A stretch of 63,733 bases of DNA, from positions 1-63,733 of the IMG/VR virus record IMGVR_UViG_3300024048_000003. One strand, given 5' to 3'. A program made the translations under genes and the position numbers. Source of the DNA: a virus. How positions within the stretch are numbered: the first letter of the stretch is position 1; each line of letters opens with the position of its first letter. The notes below the pieces were generated by a model that worked only from the letters and a program-made list of their open reading frames with translations, searched no databases and was not told the origin of the DNA. Shown here one piece after another: positions 31,920-39,890 of this stretch.

Positions 31920-32149
31920 TCTATTATATATAATATAATAATATATTTATAGTAAGTTACTTTACTATATATAGTATATATACAATAAGAGTGCAATTTT
32001 AAAAAAACGTTTGGTTTAAATATAACTTAAAACTCCTAATAACAGATATAATTGGAGATAATTGGAGTTAGCTCTTAGAATCTTTTCTGTTGCCTTGAAA
32101 GTAATAGCTTTTTTGTTGCCTTGAAAGTCTTTTCTGTTGCCTTGAAAGT
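31920..32149. repeat. AT-rich repeat region, origin or control candidate
   Basis: The 390-bp gap 31811-32200 has no supported gene. It holds an A/T tract (31920-31992) with the inverted repeat TATAGTAA (31948-31955) / TTACTATA (31962-31969). It also has two AATTGGAG copies near 32050-32066 and three exact direct repeats TGTTGCCTTGAAAGT at 32088-32102, 32114-32128 and 32135-32149. Iterons beside an easily melted tract are typical of origins, but operators are equally possible. Confidence 0.5.
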
Positions 32150-32154
32150 CTAGC

Positions 32155-32179
32155 AGTGTATTTTTTTTTGGGATGCTTT
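32155..32179. repeat. Left arm of long inverted repeat
   Basis: AGTGTA, nine T, GGGATGCTTT. Inverted copy at 32743-32766 with eight A instead of nine T. The two arms flank the gene 32201-32716. Confidence 0.8.
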
Positions 32180-32200
32180 TAAAAATTTTTAACTATTACT

Positions 32201-32716
32201 TTACGCCGAAACATTACTTTTTACTAAGCAACTTGCTTTGTAAACTATATTGTCCGCAACTCTGTCAACGCCGTTGATGCCTTGCAATGCAAGTTTAGCT
32301 TTGAAGTTTTTCTGCCAGTTTGGATTATTTACATCAATAGTGATATCGTTAATCCCTTCACGTTTTAAAGTTAAACTATTATCTGTCAACAAAAATTCTT
32401 GCTTGCGTTTGTTTAAACTTGCATCATTCTTGTAGTTAACGAAAGCTAAAATCTCCTTAGCGAAAGCTACTTTTTCGCGGATATCAACCATTGATAATTT
32501 GAATTCCGCTTTAAGTTTTGCGACGTCTGTTTTAGCTGTTTCAAGTATTGTTTTTGCCTCTTCAAGCTGTTTTTCCTTGTCGCTGTCGCTCAAGCAATCC
32601 CGATATTCAGTAGCAATGACTTGTTTCTGCTTCTGCATCTCCGCCTTTAATGCTTTTTGTTTTTCCTTTAGTAGCTTAGCATCCGCCAATAAATCTTGAA
32701 TTGTTTTTTTAGCCAT
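32201..32716 (-). CDS. Coiled-coil protein flanked by inverted repeats
   Basis: 171 residues. Residues 1-100 are a lysine/glutamate-rich coiled coil (LLADAKLLKEKQKALKAEMQKQ). The C-terminal part (DNSLTLKREGINDITIDVNNPNWQKNFKAKL) is folded-looking. First gene of the leftward arm, just below the promoter at 32795-32822. AAGGCGGTACCAAA ribosome region. Unrecognised; could be a DNA-binding or structuring protein. Confidence 0.55.
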   Translation of the reverse strand: MAKKTIQDLLADAKLLKEKQKALKAEMQKQKQVIATEYRDCLSDSDKEKQLEEAKTILETAKTDVAKLKAEFKLSMVDIREKVAFAKEILAFVNYKNDASLNKRKQEFLLTDNSLTLKREGINDITIDVNNPNWQKNFKAKLALQGINGVDRVADNIVYKASCLVKSNVSA

Positions 32717-32742
32717 TTTGGTACCGCCTTATTATTGTTTGT

Positions 32743-32766
32743 AAAGCATCCCAAAAAAAATACACT
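32743..32766. repeat. Right arm of long inverted repeat
   Basis: AAAGCATCCC, eight A, TACACT: partner of 32155-32179. It lies in the leader of the leftward mRNA, between its promoter and first gene, so the mRNA could pair its 5' and 3' ends around the gene. Confidence 0.8.
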
Positions 32767-32794
32767 AATTGTCAAGGAACTATATTGATACATC

Positions 32795-32822
32795 ATTATC
32801 GCATATATATATATCTTGTCAA
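32795..32822 (-). promoter_or_regulatory. Leftward sigma70 promoter
   Basis: Minus strand TTGACA (complement of 32817-32822), 16-bp spacer, GATAAT (complement of 32795-32800). It drives the early arm, start near 32788. Confidence 0.68.
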
Positions 32823-32853
32823 TATATATTTTTTACCGCTGGGATTATATTAC

Positions 32854-32882
32854 TTGACATAACTATATATGTATGCTATAAG
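32854..32882 (+). promoter_or_regulatory. Rightward promoter 1 (extended -10)
   Basis: TTGACA at 32854-32859, 17-bp spacer, TATAAG at 32877-32882 preceded by TGC (extended -10). Divergent from the leftward promoter 31 bp away. Its RNA would run through the leader to the terminator at 33228. Confidence 0.75.
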
Positions 32883-33105
32883 ATGAAAAGTTAGAAAAAA
32901 GATTATAAGAAATCCGCACCTCCTCTCCCCTATATAGCTTAGAACTCTCATTTCAGCACATCTAACATTCTCTCTCAACTAAAAATCGTTCGCACCTTAT
33001 TGCCTTTTTTCCATTTCCCTACTTTTATATTTAGCTTAGACTTTGATTTCCCATAAAAAAGGTATAGCGAGAATTCCAAGCATTATAAAAAAAACAAAAA
33101 AACAC

Positions 33106-33134
33106 TTGACTTAACATCAAATTTGGTATATATT
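33106..33134 (+). promoter_or_regulatory. Rightward promoter 2
   Basis: TTGACT at 33106-33111, 17-bp spacer, TATATT at 33129-33134. Start would be about 33141, some 90 nt before the terminator hairpin. The rest of the 32717-33276 gap holds no supported gene except the leader ORF. Confidence 0.75.
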
Positions 33135-33190
33135 TTGTGTATTGATAAAAGTGTAGACCTATGTGGCGATAAAAGCTAAAAGAAAATATA

Positions 33191-33280
33191 ATGAATAAGA
33201 TAAAAACAAATGAAAGCAAAAGTTCAGCCCTGAATAATTCAGGGTTTTTTTATTTTGTAAGCAAAAAGGAGGAAGTATGA
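33191..33280 (+). CDS. 29-codon leader ORF through the terminator
   Basis: ATG at 33191 reads MNKIKTNESKSSALNNSGFF and ends KKEEV, its TGA overlapping the GroES ATG. The terminator hairpin lies inside it, so a translating ribosome would melt the hairpin. Its own ribosome site is weak. A leader peptide for attenuation or an accident; coding is unproven. Confidence 0.35.
   Translation: MNKIKTNESKSSALNNSGFFYFVSKKEEV
33228..33251 (+). terminator. Intrinsic terminator upstream of late arm
   Basis: CCCTGAA-TAA-TTCAGGG followed by seven T: a textbook intrinsic terminator 26 bp before the GroES start and downstream of both rightward promoters. Confidence 0.85.
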
Positions 33281-33579
33281 ATATAATTGAACCGTTAAAT
33301 AAGCGGATAATAGTTGAGCCAGATGCAAAGGAAAGTGTATCGAAAGGTGGGATTTTCATACCGCAGACTGCCAGCCAGAAAGCACCAACGAAAGGTAGGG
33401 TCGTTTCAATAGCGAGTGACTGCGCTATAAAGATTCGGCTAAGCAAAGGGGATTTGGTTATTTTCCCGAAGTTCGCCGGCACAGAGATTATCGTGCCACC
33501 ATTAGATATAGAAGGGAAAGATAAAGTATTACAGATTATAAAGGAAGAGGATATACTTGCCGTTATCAAACCAAGTTAA
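33277..33579 (+). CDS. groES: Phage GroES-like co-chaperonin
   Basis: 100 residues. IEPLNKRIIVEPDAKESVSKGGIFIPQTA, KAPTKGRVVSIAS, and LSKGDLVIFPKFAGTEI follow the GroES domain, including the GGIFIP mobile-loop segment that contacts GroEL. No GroEL is encoded, so it would pair with the host ring, as T4 gp31 does for capsid folding. AAAGGAGGAAGT ribosome site. First gene of the late arm. Confidence 0.88.
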   Translation: MNIIEPLNKRIIVEPDAKESVSKGGIFIPQTASQKAPTKGRVVSIASDCAIKIRLSKGDLVIFPKFAGTEIIVPPLDIEGKDKVLQIIKEEDILAVIKPS

Positions 33580-33590
33580 AAAGGAGAATA

Positions 33591-34001
33591 ATGGACGATA
33601 AAAACGGTACATTAGGAAAAAAAAGAGAAGATCTAAGAGAAAGCCAAGTAGCAGCAATAAAATCAGCTGTTTTAGAAACATTGCATAAACTAGAAGATCT
33701 AGAGAAGGAAAAGCAAATTATACATGGCGCCATTAAGATATTGAAACACGACCTATTTGATTTGAAGGATGGGCGGTTGGACAGGATAGTCGAGCGTCAC
33801 GAGATAGATGAGAGATCAAAGGAGTTGAGTGCAGTTTGTATTGAAAGGATTAAGGACCAAAAACCCTCAGCGCCTTGGTTTATCTTGTATGGGTTGAAAG
33901 GAAAGGCAGATAAAGGATCTACTGATGTAAATAACTCAATTACTAAAACTCATGCTTCTGGAAGTTATAAGTTATCTGATGGAAGCATCAAATATCTATG
34001 A
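33591..34001 (+). CDS. Coiled-coil hypothetical protein
   Basis: 136 residues. A long helical N-half (LRESQVAAIKSAVLETLHKLEDLEKEKQ), then an aromatic/serine C-terminus. Directly follows GroES with AAAAAGGAGAATA site. Unrecognised. Confidence 0.5.
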   Translation: MDDKNGTLGKKREDLRESQVAAIKSAVLETLHKLEDLEKEKQIIHGAIKILKHDLFDLKDGRLDRIVERHEIDERSKELSAVCIERIKDQKPSAPWFILYGLKGKADKGSTDVNNSITKTHASGSYKLSDGSIKYL

Positions 34002-34004
34002 CAA

Positions 34005-34238
34005 ATGGTAAAAAAACAGATTAAGATAGACGTCGATGAAGGATCTGATACATTCGGGATGTTCGTGGTGTTGGAAGGAATATTTTATGTTACCCACCAC
34101 AAATGTGATTTCAAGAATAACGTCCTTATTAGCAAGGATAATAGGGTGAGAATAGCTAAATCGATGCTAAATGGTTTGGAAAAGACACTAGATACAGGGT
34201 TAAGAGTAGAACAGCTAACTTATAGCAAAAGGAAATGA
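34005..34238 (+). CDS. 77-residue hypothetical protein
   Basis: Basic small protein, KIDVDEGSDTFGMFVVLEGIFYVTHH. Weak ribosome context; lies 3 bp after the previous stop, so may be coupled. Unrecognised. Confidence 0.45.
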   Translation: MVKKQIKIDVDEGSDTFGMFVVLEGIFYVTHHKCDFKNNVLISKDNRVRIAKSMLNGLEKTLDTGLRVEQLTYSKRK

Positions 34239-34242
34239 TAAA

Positions 34243-34824
34243 ATGATTAAATATAATGTTGATTACTATTACAATCTTTTGAAGATTCATACGTGTACAG
34301 CAAAGGAAATTAATGACTTGCGGTGGAATTTTGTCGCAAAATATACAATGATTGATAAAATCGCTAGACAATATGCAACAGTTCTTGATTATGGGTGCGG
34401 TCCGGGCTGGTTTGCTGCATTTAAGCCTGACTACATTAGGCAGAATAACATTGATACTTTCGATATTATGCCTGTTCCGCAGACAGGGATAAGAAGGATT
34501 CAGTATAGCGTTGTAACGCTTTGGGATGTGCTGGAACATATTGCGGATTTTACTGATATTGAGAATGTGATTAATCGGACAAATTTTGTTGCGATGACTA
34601 TTCCGATTAAACCTGATAGCATAAGGTGGAATTCGTGGAAACACTTTAAGCCGGGCGAGCATCTCCATTATTATACAGTTGATTTACTAAAAGCATTGTT
34701 TAGATTGTATGGTTTTTCATTAAAAATTGATGAAATGATTGAATGTCCTCCAAGAAGCGATGTGCATTCATTGATTTTCGAGAAATCTGATTGGGTTACT
34801 ACAACGACGAGGAATAATGGATAA
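34243..34824 (+). CDS. Class I SAM methyltransferase (Methyltransf_23-like)
   Basis: 193 residues. AdoMet motif VLDYGCGPGWF near residue 50, VVTLWDVLEHIADF near 92, and HFKPGEHLHYYTVDLLKALF, typical of small-molecule/sugar methyltransferases rather than DNA enzymes. First enzyme of the glycan island. Substrate unknown; a sugar or lipid-linked glycan is inferred from neighbours. Confidence 0.78.
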   Translation: MIKYNVDYYYNLLKIHTCTAKEINDLRWNFVAKYTMIDKIARQYATVLDYGCGPGWFAAFKPDYIRQNNIDTFDIMPVPQTGIRRIQYSVVTLWDVLEHIADFTDIENVINRTNFVAMTIPIKPDSIRWNSWKHFKPGEHLHYYTVDLLKALFRLYGFSLKIDEMIECPPRSDVHSLIFEKSDWVTTTTRNNG

Positions 34825-36592
34825 AGAGAAAGTAGTCTTAGTAAACGATTTATCCCCGGGCGATATTTTAATAATGTCAGTGGCGATCCGGTCATTGTAT
34901 AAAGCTTACCCTAATAAGTATATGATTGACGTTCGTTCGCCATGCAATGAGATATTCAATAATAATCCTTATATTCAAAAAATACCGATAAGTAATAATG
35001 CTAAAGTCAATGAGGCTATCGAGAAATTAAAGAAAAATGACAACCTTCCTCCGATATTGGTGGAAGATACTAAATATATTATATCCCACTACCCTCTTAT
35101 CCATATTTCTGGCATGTCAGGGCTTCCTTTTGCTGATGGGCATCGAATGTTTTTGGCGCAGAAGCTAGGGATTGAAATACCGCGAACAGGTATGAAGCCA
35201 GATATTTTCTTTTCAAACGAGGAATTGGCACTACCTAGGCAGATAAAAGGCAAATATTGGCTGATAAATGCTGGAATCAAGAATGACTACACCTTAAAAT
35301 ACTATCCTTACTATCAAGAAGTGGTAAATCTGCTAAAAGATAAGATTCAAGTCGTTCAAGTTGGACATACAGCTCACAACCACCCACTATTGGACAATGT
35401 ATTGGATTTAAGGGGGAAAACTAACCTAAGGCAACTGTTTCTACTGTCTAAGTACGCAGAAGGGGCTATATGCCCAGTTTCGTTGCAAATGGTTATAATG
35501 GCATCGTTAAGTAAGCCTTGCGTAGTGGTTGCCGGCGCCAGAGAGGGGGTTAGGTGGCAATTAAATCCAGATCATCGCTTCCTATATACTAATGGCGCAA
35601 TTAAATGTGCAAAGTATGACGGCTGTTGGCGGTCAAAGATAGAAGAATGCACGTTCAAATCTTCTGAAGGTAATCCAATGTGCATGGAATTAATTCGCCC
35701 GGAGGACATCGCGCGAGCGGTAGAGTTGTATTACTTAGGTGGAGTGTTGAAGTATGAGAAAGAAAACCCGGTTATTCTTAACCAAAAAGAAGGAGTAAAT
35801 AAAATGGATAAAGTGACTCTTAACGCTATTGTTCCTGAGAATACTGGTGATAACACTGCAGTTCCAAATATATTAAACGCTGATAATAGCAATTTAAACA
35901 AAGATATTATAGATGTTAATAAAATAACCGTTTCTGAATCTTTTCCTGTCGGTATTAATTCTCCACAAGCAACATCTTCGATATTTAATATATTAAGGAT
36001 ATTAAAGAAGTTAAATGATAGCGATACATTTCTCGAGGCGTATCACTGGCATTTGAATAAGCGTAAAGATACATTTATGGATACGTATCATTTTATGCAG
36101 TGGGTTGGTGCTAATGTAAGACCTAAACGAATATTAGAGATAGGAACACGCACTGGTATATCAATTTGCCAATTATTATCAGCCTATACTAATTATGATA
36201 GTTTAGAAGAAATAATACTTTGTGATTTGTTTAATGATGGATTAGCAACGCCTCAAGGCGTTTTAAATGCTTTGAACTATTTGAATATTCCAACTGATAA
36301 AGTTAAATTCATTGTTGGCAGTTCATTAGATGAAATACCTAAATTTATTGGAAAGCAAACTTTCGATTATATTCTTGTTGATGGAAATCATGATAAAGAT
36401 TATGCAAGAAAAGATTTAATTAATGCAGTTCAATTAATAGAAAAAGGCGGTTACATTGTCTTTGATGATATAACACCTGACGGCTGTTCACTCCAAGATG
36501 TATGGGATGAGTTTAAAACAAATAACAATGCCTCTTTTAATTTCATGGAGAATCATGACGGTAAAGGATTAGGCGTAGCTAAAAAAATATGA
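34817..36592 (+). CDS. Fusion: GT9-like glycosyltransferase plus SAM methyltransferase
   Basis: 591 residues. Residues 1-310 resemble GT9/ADP-heptose transferases (VVLVNDLSPGDILIMSVAIRSL, IGTRT-independent middle, GAICPVSLQMVIMASLSKP). Residues 330-591 hold a class I methyltransferase (RILEIGTRTGISICQLL, FDYILVDGNHDKDYARKDL, GGYIVFDDI). A strong AGAAGGAG site lies just before an in-frame ATG at 35804 (M330), so the methyltransferase may also be made alone. Fusion of two once-separate genes is the simplest reading. Confidence 0.75.
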   Translation: MDKEKVVLVNDLSPGDILIMSVAIRSLYKAYPNKYMIDVRSPCNEIFNNNPYIQKIPISNNAKVNEAIEKLKKNDNLPPILVEDTKYIISHYPLIHISGMSGLPFADGHRMFLAQKLGIEIPRTGMKPDIFFSNEELALPRQIKGKYWLINAGIKNDYTLKYYPYYQEVVNLLKDKIQVVQVGHTAHNHPLLDNVLDLRGKTNLRQLFLLSKYAEGAICPVSLQMVIMASLSKPCVVVAGAREGVRWQLNPDHRFLYTNGAIKCAKYDGCWRSKIEECTFKSSEGNPMCMELIRPEDIARAVELYYLGGVLKYEKENPVILNQKEGVNKMDKVTLNAIVPENTGDNTAVPNILNADNSNLNKDIIDVNKITVSESFPVGINSPQATSSIFNILRILKKLNDSDTFLEAYHWHLNKRKDTFMDTYHFMQWVGANVRPKRILEIGTRTGISICQLLSAYTNYDSLEEIILCDLFNDGLATPQGVLNALNYLNIPTDKVKFIVGSSLDEIPKFIGKQTFDYILVDGNHDKDYARKDLINAVQLIEKGGYIVFDDITPDGCSLQDVWDEFKTNNNASFNFMENHDGKGLGVAKKI

Positions 36593-37626
36593 AAATATTA
36601 ATTACTGGCGGAGCAGGTCTTGTTGGAAGTCATTGTGCGGAACATTTTGCTAATAAAGGAGATTCTGTTGTTATCCTTGATAATTTAATGCGCTCTAAGT
36701 TATTTGGATATGATAAAGAGTCAGTTGAGTTTAATTGGAACTTTTTAGGTTCGTTTGATAATATTGAACGTATAAAAGGCGATGTTAGAAATGTTGAAGA
36801 TGTAAACAACTCTATGAGTAAAGGTGTTGATGCAGTTATACATACCGCTGGCCAGCCGGGAGTTCCTAGTTCTACAAGAATGCCGATAGAAGATTTTCAG
36901 ATAAACGCATTCGGCACTCTTAACGTTCTTGAGTGTTTGAGAAAAATAAATCCAAAAGCTACATTTTGTTATTGTTCTACCAATAAAGTTTATGGCGAGA
37001 ATGTAGACACGATACCATTAGAAGAAGGAAGGACACGATATAATTATTTAGGTACTAAAGGAGTTAAAGAAACTCTGCCTGTTGATTTAACAGGACATAC
37101 TCCGTATGGTGTCTCTAAATTAGTCGGAGATTTATATGCTCAGGAATATGCACATATTTATGGGATGCGAACTGGTGTATTTAGAATGTCTTGTATTTAT
37201 GGGATTAGACAGTTTGGCTTTGAGGATCAAGGTTGGGTTGCTTGGTTTATAATTGCTAATTTATTAAAGAAAGAAATAACTATTTTTGGCGATGGTAAGC
37301 AAGTTAGAGATCTTCTTTATGTTACTGATTTAGTAGATGCTTTTGATAAATTTATATATAGCGATGTTAAGTCAGATGTTTTCAACATAGGTGGAGGTTC
37401 TGAGAATACGGAGTCTTTAAAGGAATTCATAACACACTTAGAATCTCTGACGAATAGATCTACACAATTGAAATATGCTGATTGGCGGCCGTCTGATCAA
37501 AAGGTATATATTACAGATATATCTAAGGTTAAAAAAATTCTTAATTGGGAGCCTAAGATTCATACACTTACAGGTATAAAAAAAGTTATAAATTGGATTG
37601 ATAATAATAAGGAAATATTTATTTAA
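36589..37626 (+). CDS. NAD-dependent sugar epimerase, CDP-paratose 2-epimerase-like
   Basis: 345 residues. Rossmann motif TGGAGLVGSH at residues 6-15. CSTNKVYGEN and the HTPYGVSKLVGD segment give the S/T-YxxxK catalytic set. RMSCIYGIRQFGFEDQGWVAWFI with FGDGKQVRDLLYV matches the CDP-paratose/tyvelose epimerase branch of extended SDRs. It would interconvert a nucleotide-bound sugar. The start overlaps the preceding stop (ATGA). Confidence 0.83.
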   Translation: MKILITGGAGLVGSHCAEHFANKGDSVVILDNLMRSKLFGYDKESVEFNWNFLGSFDNIERIKGDVRNVEDVNNSMSKGVDAVIHTAGQPGVPSSTRMPIEDFQINAFGTLNVLECLRKINPKATFCYCSTNKVYGENVDTIPLEEGRTRYNYLGTKGVKETLPVDLTGHTPYGVSKLVGDLYAQEYAHIYGMRTGVFRMSCIYGIRQFGFEDQGWVAWFIIANLLKKEITIFGDGKQVRDLLYVTDLVDAFDKFIYSDVKSDVFNIGGGSENTESLKEFITHLESLTNRSTQLKYADWRPSDQKVYITDISKVKKILNWEPKIHTLTGIKKVINWIDNNKEIFI

Positions 37627-37627
37627 A

Positions 37628-38278
37628 ATGCAACATCCTAAAGACATTGAATACTTTAAAGAATACCCAGCACCGCTAATGGAATTATTTCATTCAGCAC
37701 ATTTTACTAATATAAATGCGACTGATTCTTTTTTTGGCTGTATGCTTTATTTTTTAATTAGAGCATTCAGATGTCAGAAAGTTTTAGAGATAGGATCCGC
37801 AGAAGGTTATTCAGCATGGTATATGGCTAATGGTGTCAGAGATAATGCTATAAGGCATAACTTTAAAGACGTTATGTATTATGGAATAGATATTGTTAAG
37901 ATAGGTGAAGTAGAAAAAATTTTAACTGACCATAATCTTCCGAATACTATGTTACCAATAGACACAATAACTTTGGGGAAAGAAGTGTTTGAAGATACTA
38001 AATTTGATTTAGTATTCCAAGACGGCTGTCATGAAGCAACTCATGTATTTCATGAGTTTAAAACTCTCTGGCCATTATTAAAAGGTAATGGTTTAGGCTA
38101 TTGGATTATGCACGACACGCGAGGTCCGGCTGAAGAAGGTTATAAAAGGATTTTAGAATATATAAAACAAGAAAATATAGATATTCAACATATTAATTTG
38201 GATGAAGGTATTTATGGATTAGGTATGTTTAGAAAAATGGAAGGCTTTGATTATTCTAAGAAACTTTGGAATGACTAA
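37628..38278 (+). CDS. Class I SAM methyltransferase-like protein
   Basis: Start set at 37628 (MQHPKDIEYFKEY); the frame opens at 37598 but that overlaps the epimerase. KVLEIGSAEGYSAWYMANG is the AdoMet motif, FDLVFQDGCHEATHVFHEFKTLWPLL the equivalent of VDGxH in Methyltransf_24-type enzymes, and GYWIMHDT follows. Probably sugar or cephalosporin-hydroxylase-like methyl transfer; substrate unknown. Confidence 0.75.
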   Translation: MQHPKDIEYFKEYPAPLMELFHSAHFTNINATDSFFGCMLYFLIRAFRCQKVLEIGSAEGYSAWYMANGVRDNAIRHNFKDVMYYGIDIVKIGEVEKILTDHNLPNTMLPIDTITLGKEVFEDTKFDLVFQDGCHEATHVFHEFKTLWPLLKGNGLGYWIMHDTRGPAEEGYKRILEYIKQENIDIQHINLDEGIYGLGMFRKMEGFDYSKKLWND

Positions 38279-38283
38279 TATTA

Positions 38284-38727
38284 ATGAGTAAAATGAAAAA
38301 TAAAATTATAGGTTACGCATACGTAGTGGGAGATATAATTCATACAGGTCATTTATTACATCTTGAAAACTGTTCAAAATTATGTGATGCGCTTTTTGTA
38401 GGAGTATTATCGGAGAAGGCAGTAATGGAAAAGAAGCCTAGCCCAATAATGTCTTTAGCAGAACGCATTTACATTATAAACAGTTTGAAGTTTGTAACTT
38501 GTGCTATATGTCAGGATGACTATAGTCCTTTGGGGAATTGTAAGGCAACCAAGCCAGATATCTTATTTGAGTCAACTTCGCATTCAGAATATCCAGCTAA
38601 TAACTTTATGAAATCGATTGGCGGTCGAGTTATTGTAATGCCTTACTTCAGTGAACAGAGTTCAACAAACATTAAGGAGAAGATAAATGCGGATAATAAT
38701 AATGGCAATAGTTCTAATAATGGTTAA
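38284..38727 (+). CDS. Cytidylyltransferase-like nucleotidyltransferase
   Basis: 147 residues. GYAYVVGDIIHTGHLLHLENC contains the HxGH nucleotide-binding motif, LAERIYIINSLKFV and SEQSSTNIKEKI correspond to later motifs of glycerol-3-phosphate/phosphocholine-type cytidylyltransferases. It would activate a phospho-alcohol or sugar as a CDP donor. This suits a LicD-type transferase two genes on. An asparagine/serine-rich tail ends the protein. Confidence 0.78.
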   Translation: MSKMKNKIIGYAYVVGDIIHTGHLLHLENCSKLCDALFVGVLSEKAVMEKKPSPIMSLAERIYIINSLKFVTCAICQDDYSPLGNCKATKPDILFESTSHSEYPANNFMKSIGGRVIVMPYFSEQSSTNIKEKINADNNNGNSSNNG

Positions 38728-38873
38728 TGGTTGCGCTGGGTTAGGTTTAAATAAAAAATGCACAGTAATACCAGACGAGATATGGATATCAGGAGATTTA
38801 GATCCAAATAATAATTACAACGCTGTTGAATATACCGGGGGGATAAAATGGAAATTAAAATAAAAGAAACTGA
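38697..38873 (+). CDS. 58-residue lipoprotein
   Basis: Translated by eye: begins MRIIIMAIVLIMVNGCAGL, a signal peptide with lipobox VNGC, and ends EYTGGIKWKLK. AAGGAGA ribosome site. It overlaps the cytidylyltransferase end and the start of the next gene. Small lipoproteins like this can be outer spanin subunits, but this gene lies away from lysis genes. Confidence 0.55.
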
Positions 38874-39252
38874 AACAAGGTCGGTAGTAAAAAGTGCAAT
38901 TTGGCGTGTTGTAGGAGTGCTCGTACTTGGAGCCGTAACTTATTTTTATACTAGACAATGGGTACAAACATCTTGGATAACTTTTTTACATCATGGAGTG
39001 TTCTTTTTTGTATTCTGGGCACATGAGAGATTTTATTTACATACTGATTTTGTTGGTTTAAAGAGAAAAATTTTAAAGATGATTACATATGAGAGCATAC
39101 TAGGTTTTCTAATCCTAGGTGTAATCACCTTAATAGTCACTGGGGATGTTCAGACTATGAATAAAATAACCATTACTTATATTCTAATCAAACATTTTCT
39201 TTATGTATTTAATGAGTTTATCTGGGATAAGATTAATTGGGGTAAAAAATGA
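38848..39252 (+). CDS. DUF2061-like membrane protein
   Basis: 134 residues. RSVVKSAIWRVVGVLVLGAVTYFYTRQWVQTSWITFLHHGVFFFVFWAHERFY fits DUF2061; a second, similar helical pair follows (ILKMITYESILGFLILGVITLIV). About four transmembrane helices, possibly a tandem duplication of the domain. In bacteria DUF2061 often accompanies sulfate/sugar-nucleotide genes. Role here unknown. Confidence 0.7.
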   Translation: MEIKIKETETRSVVKSAIWRVVGVLVLGAVTYFYTRQWVQTSWITFLHHGVFFFVFWAHERFYLHTDFVGLKRKILKMITYESILGFLILGVITLIVTGDVQTMNKITITYILIKHFLYVFNEFIWDKINWGKK

Positions 39253-39890
39253 AAAAATGGTCTTCGCACGACGCGTTGTATAAAGAAATGACCAGTAAGG
39301 AGAAATACGAAGGTCATCCTCAACGAATGAATTTTAAGAGGACTAATGAATATTTACAAGATTTAAGATTAGTCTTTGGAAAAGTAGGAATAAAATTCTT
39401 TTTATTCTGCGGAACATTAGTTGGGGCTATCCGCGATCATGATTTCCCTTGGCTAGACGATGATGCTGACGTTGGTGTTCTTTTCGAAGATGCAGATAAG
39501 TTTGTTGAAGCTGAGAAAATCTTTAAAGAAATGGGTTACTATACTTGTTTCGGTGAGACAATCGATGGTCGCAGAACATCTGGATACATTGCAAGAAAAG
39601 AGCATAGAGAGAAAATAGATTTTTATGTTCTTTTTTCTTTTGGCGGAGAACGTTGTTTTTACAGATTTGTTAAAGACGGATATGATTTGTATATACCATA
39701 TCCTCAAAAATACTTTGACAATTTGAAAGAAATAGAATTTAAAGGAGAGAAGTATTTTGTGCCTAATCCGCCAGAAGAATTTTTAACATACCTCTGGGGC
39801 AATTGGAAAGTTCCGAGAGGCGGTCAATGGGGTCTTATCAGCCATAAAAAGGTTTTAAAAGAAGAATTCAAACATGAGGGGGCACGATGA
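39249..39890 (+). CDS. LicD/fukutin-like phosphoryl-alcohol transferase
   Basis: 213 residues. FFLFCGTLVGAIRDHDFPWLDDDADVGVLF is the LicD nucleotidyltransferase-fold motif with its acidic triad in LDDDAD. YIARKEHREKIDFYVLF continues the fold. LicD enzymes move phosphocholine or similar groups from CDP donors to sugars. The cytidylyltransferase upstream could make the donor. Acceptor unknown. Confidence 0.8.
   Translation: MKKWSSHDALYKEMTSKEKYEGHPQRMNFKRTNEYLQDLRLVFGKVGIKFFLFCGTLVGAIRDHDFPWLDDDADVGVLFEDADKFVEAEKIFKEMGYYTCFGETIDGRRTSGYIARKEHREKIDFYVLFSFGGERCFYRFVKDGYDLYIPYPQKYFDNLKEIEFKGEKYFVPNPPEEFLTYLWGNWKVPRGGQWGLISHKKVLKEEFKHEGAR

Noticed and set aside
33159-33569. 136-codon leftward ORF over GroES
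   Set aside because: Antisense to a clear GroES domain; no supporting start signal.
34156-34668. 170-codon leftward ORF over the first methyltransferase
   Set aside because: Shadow of a recognisable AdoMet enzyme.
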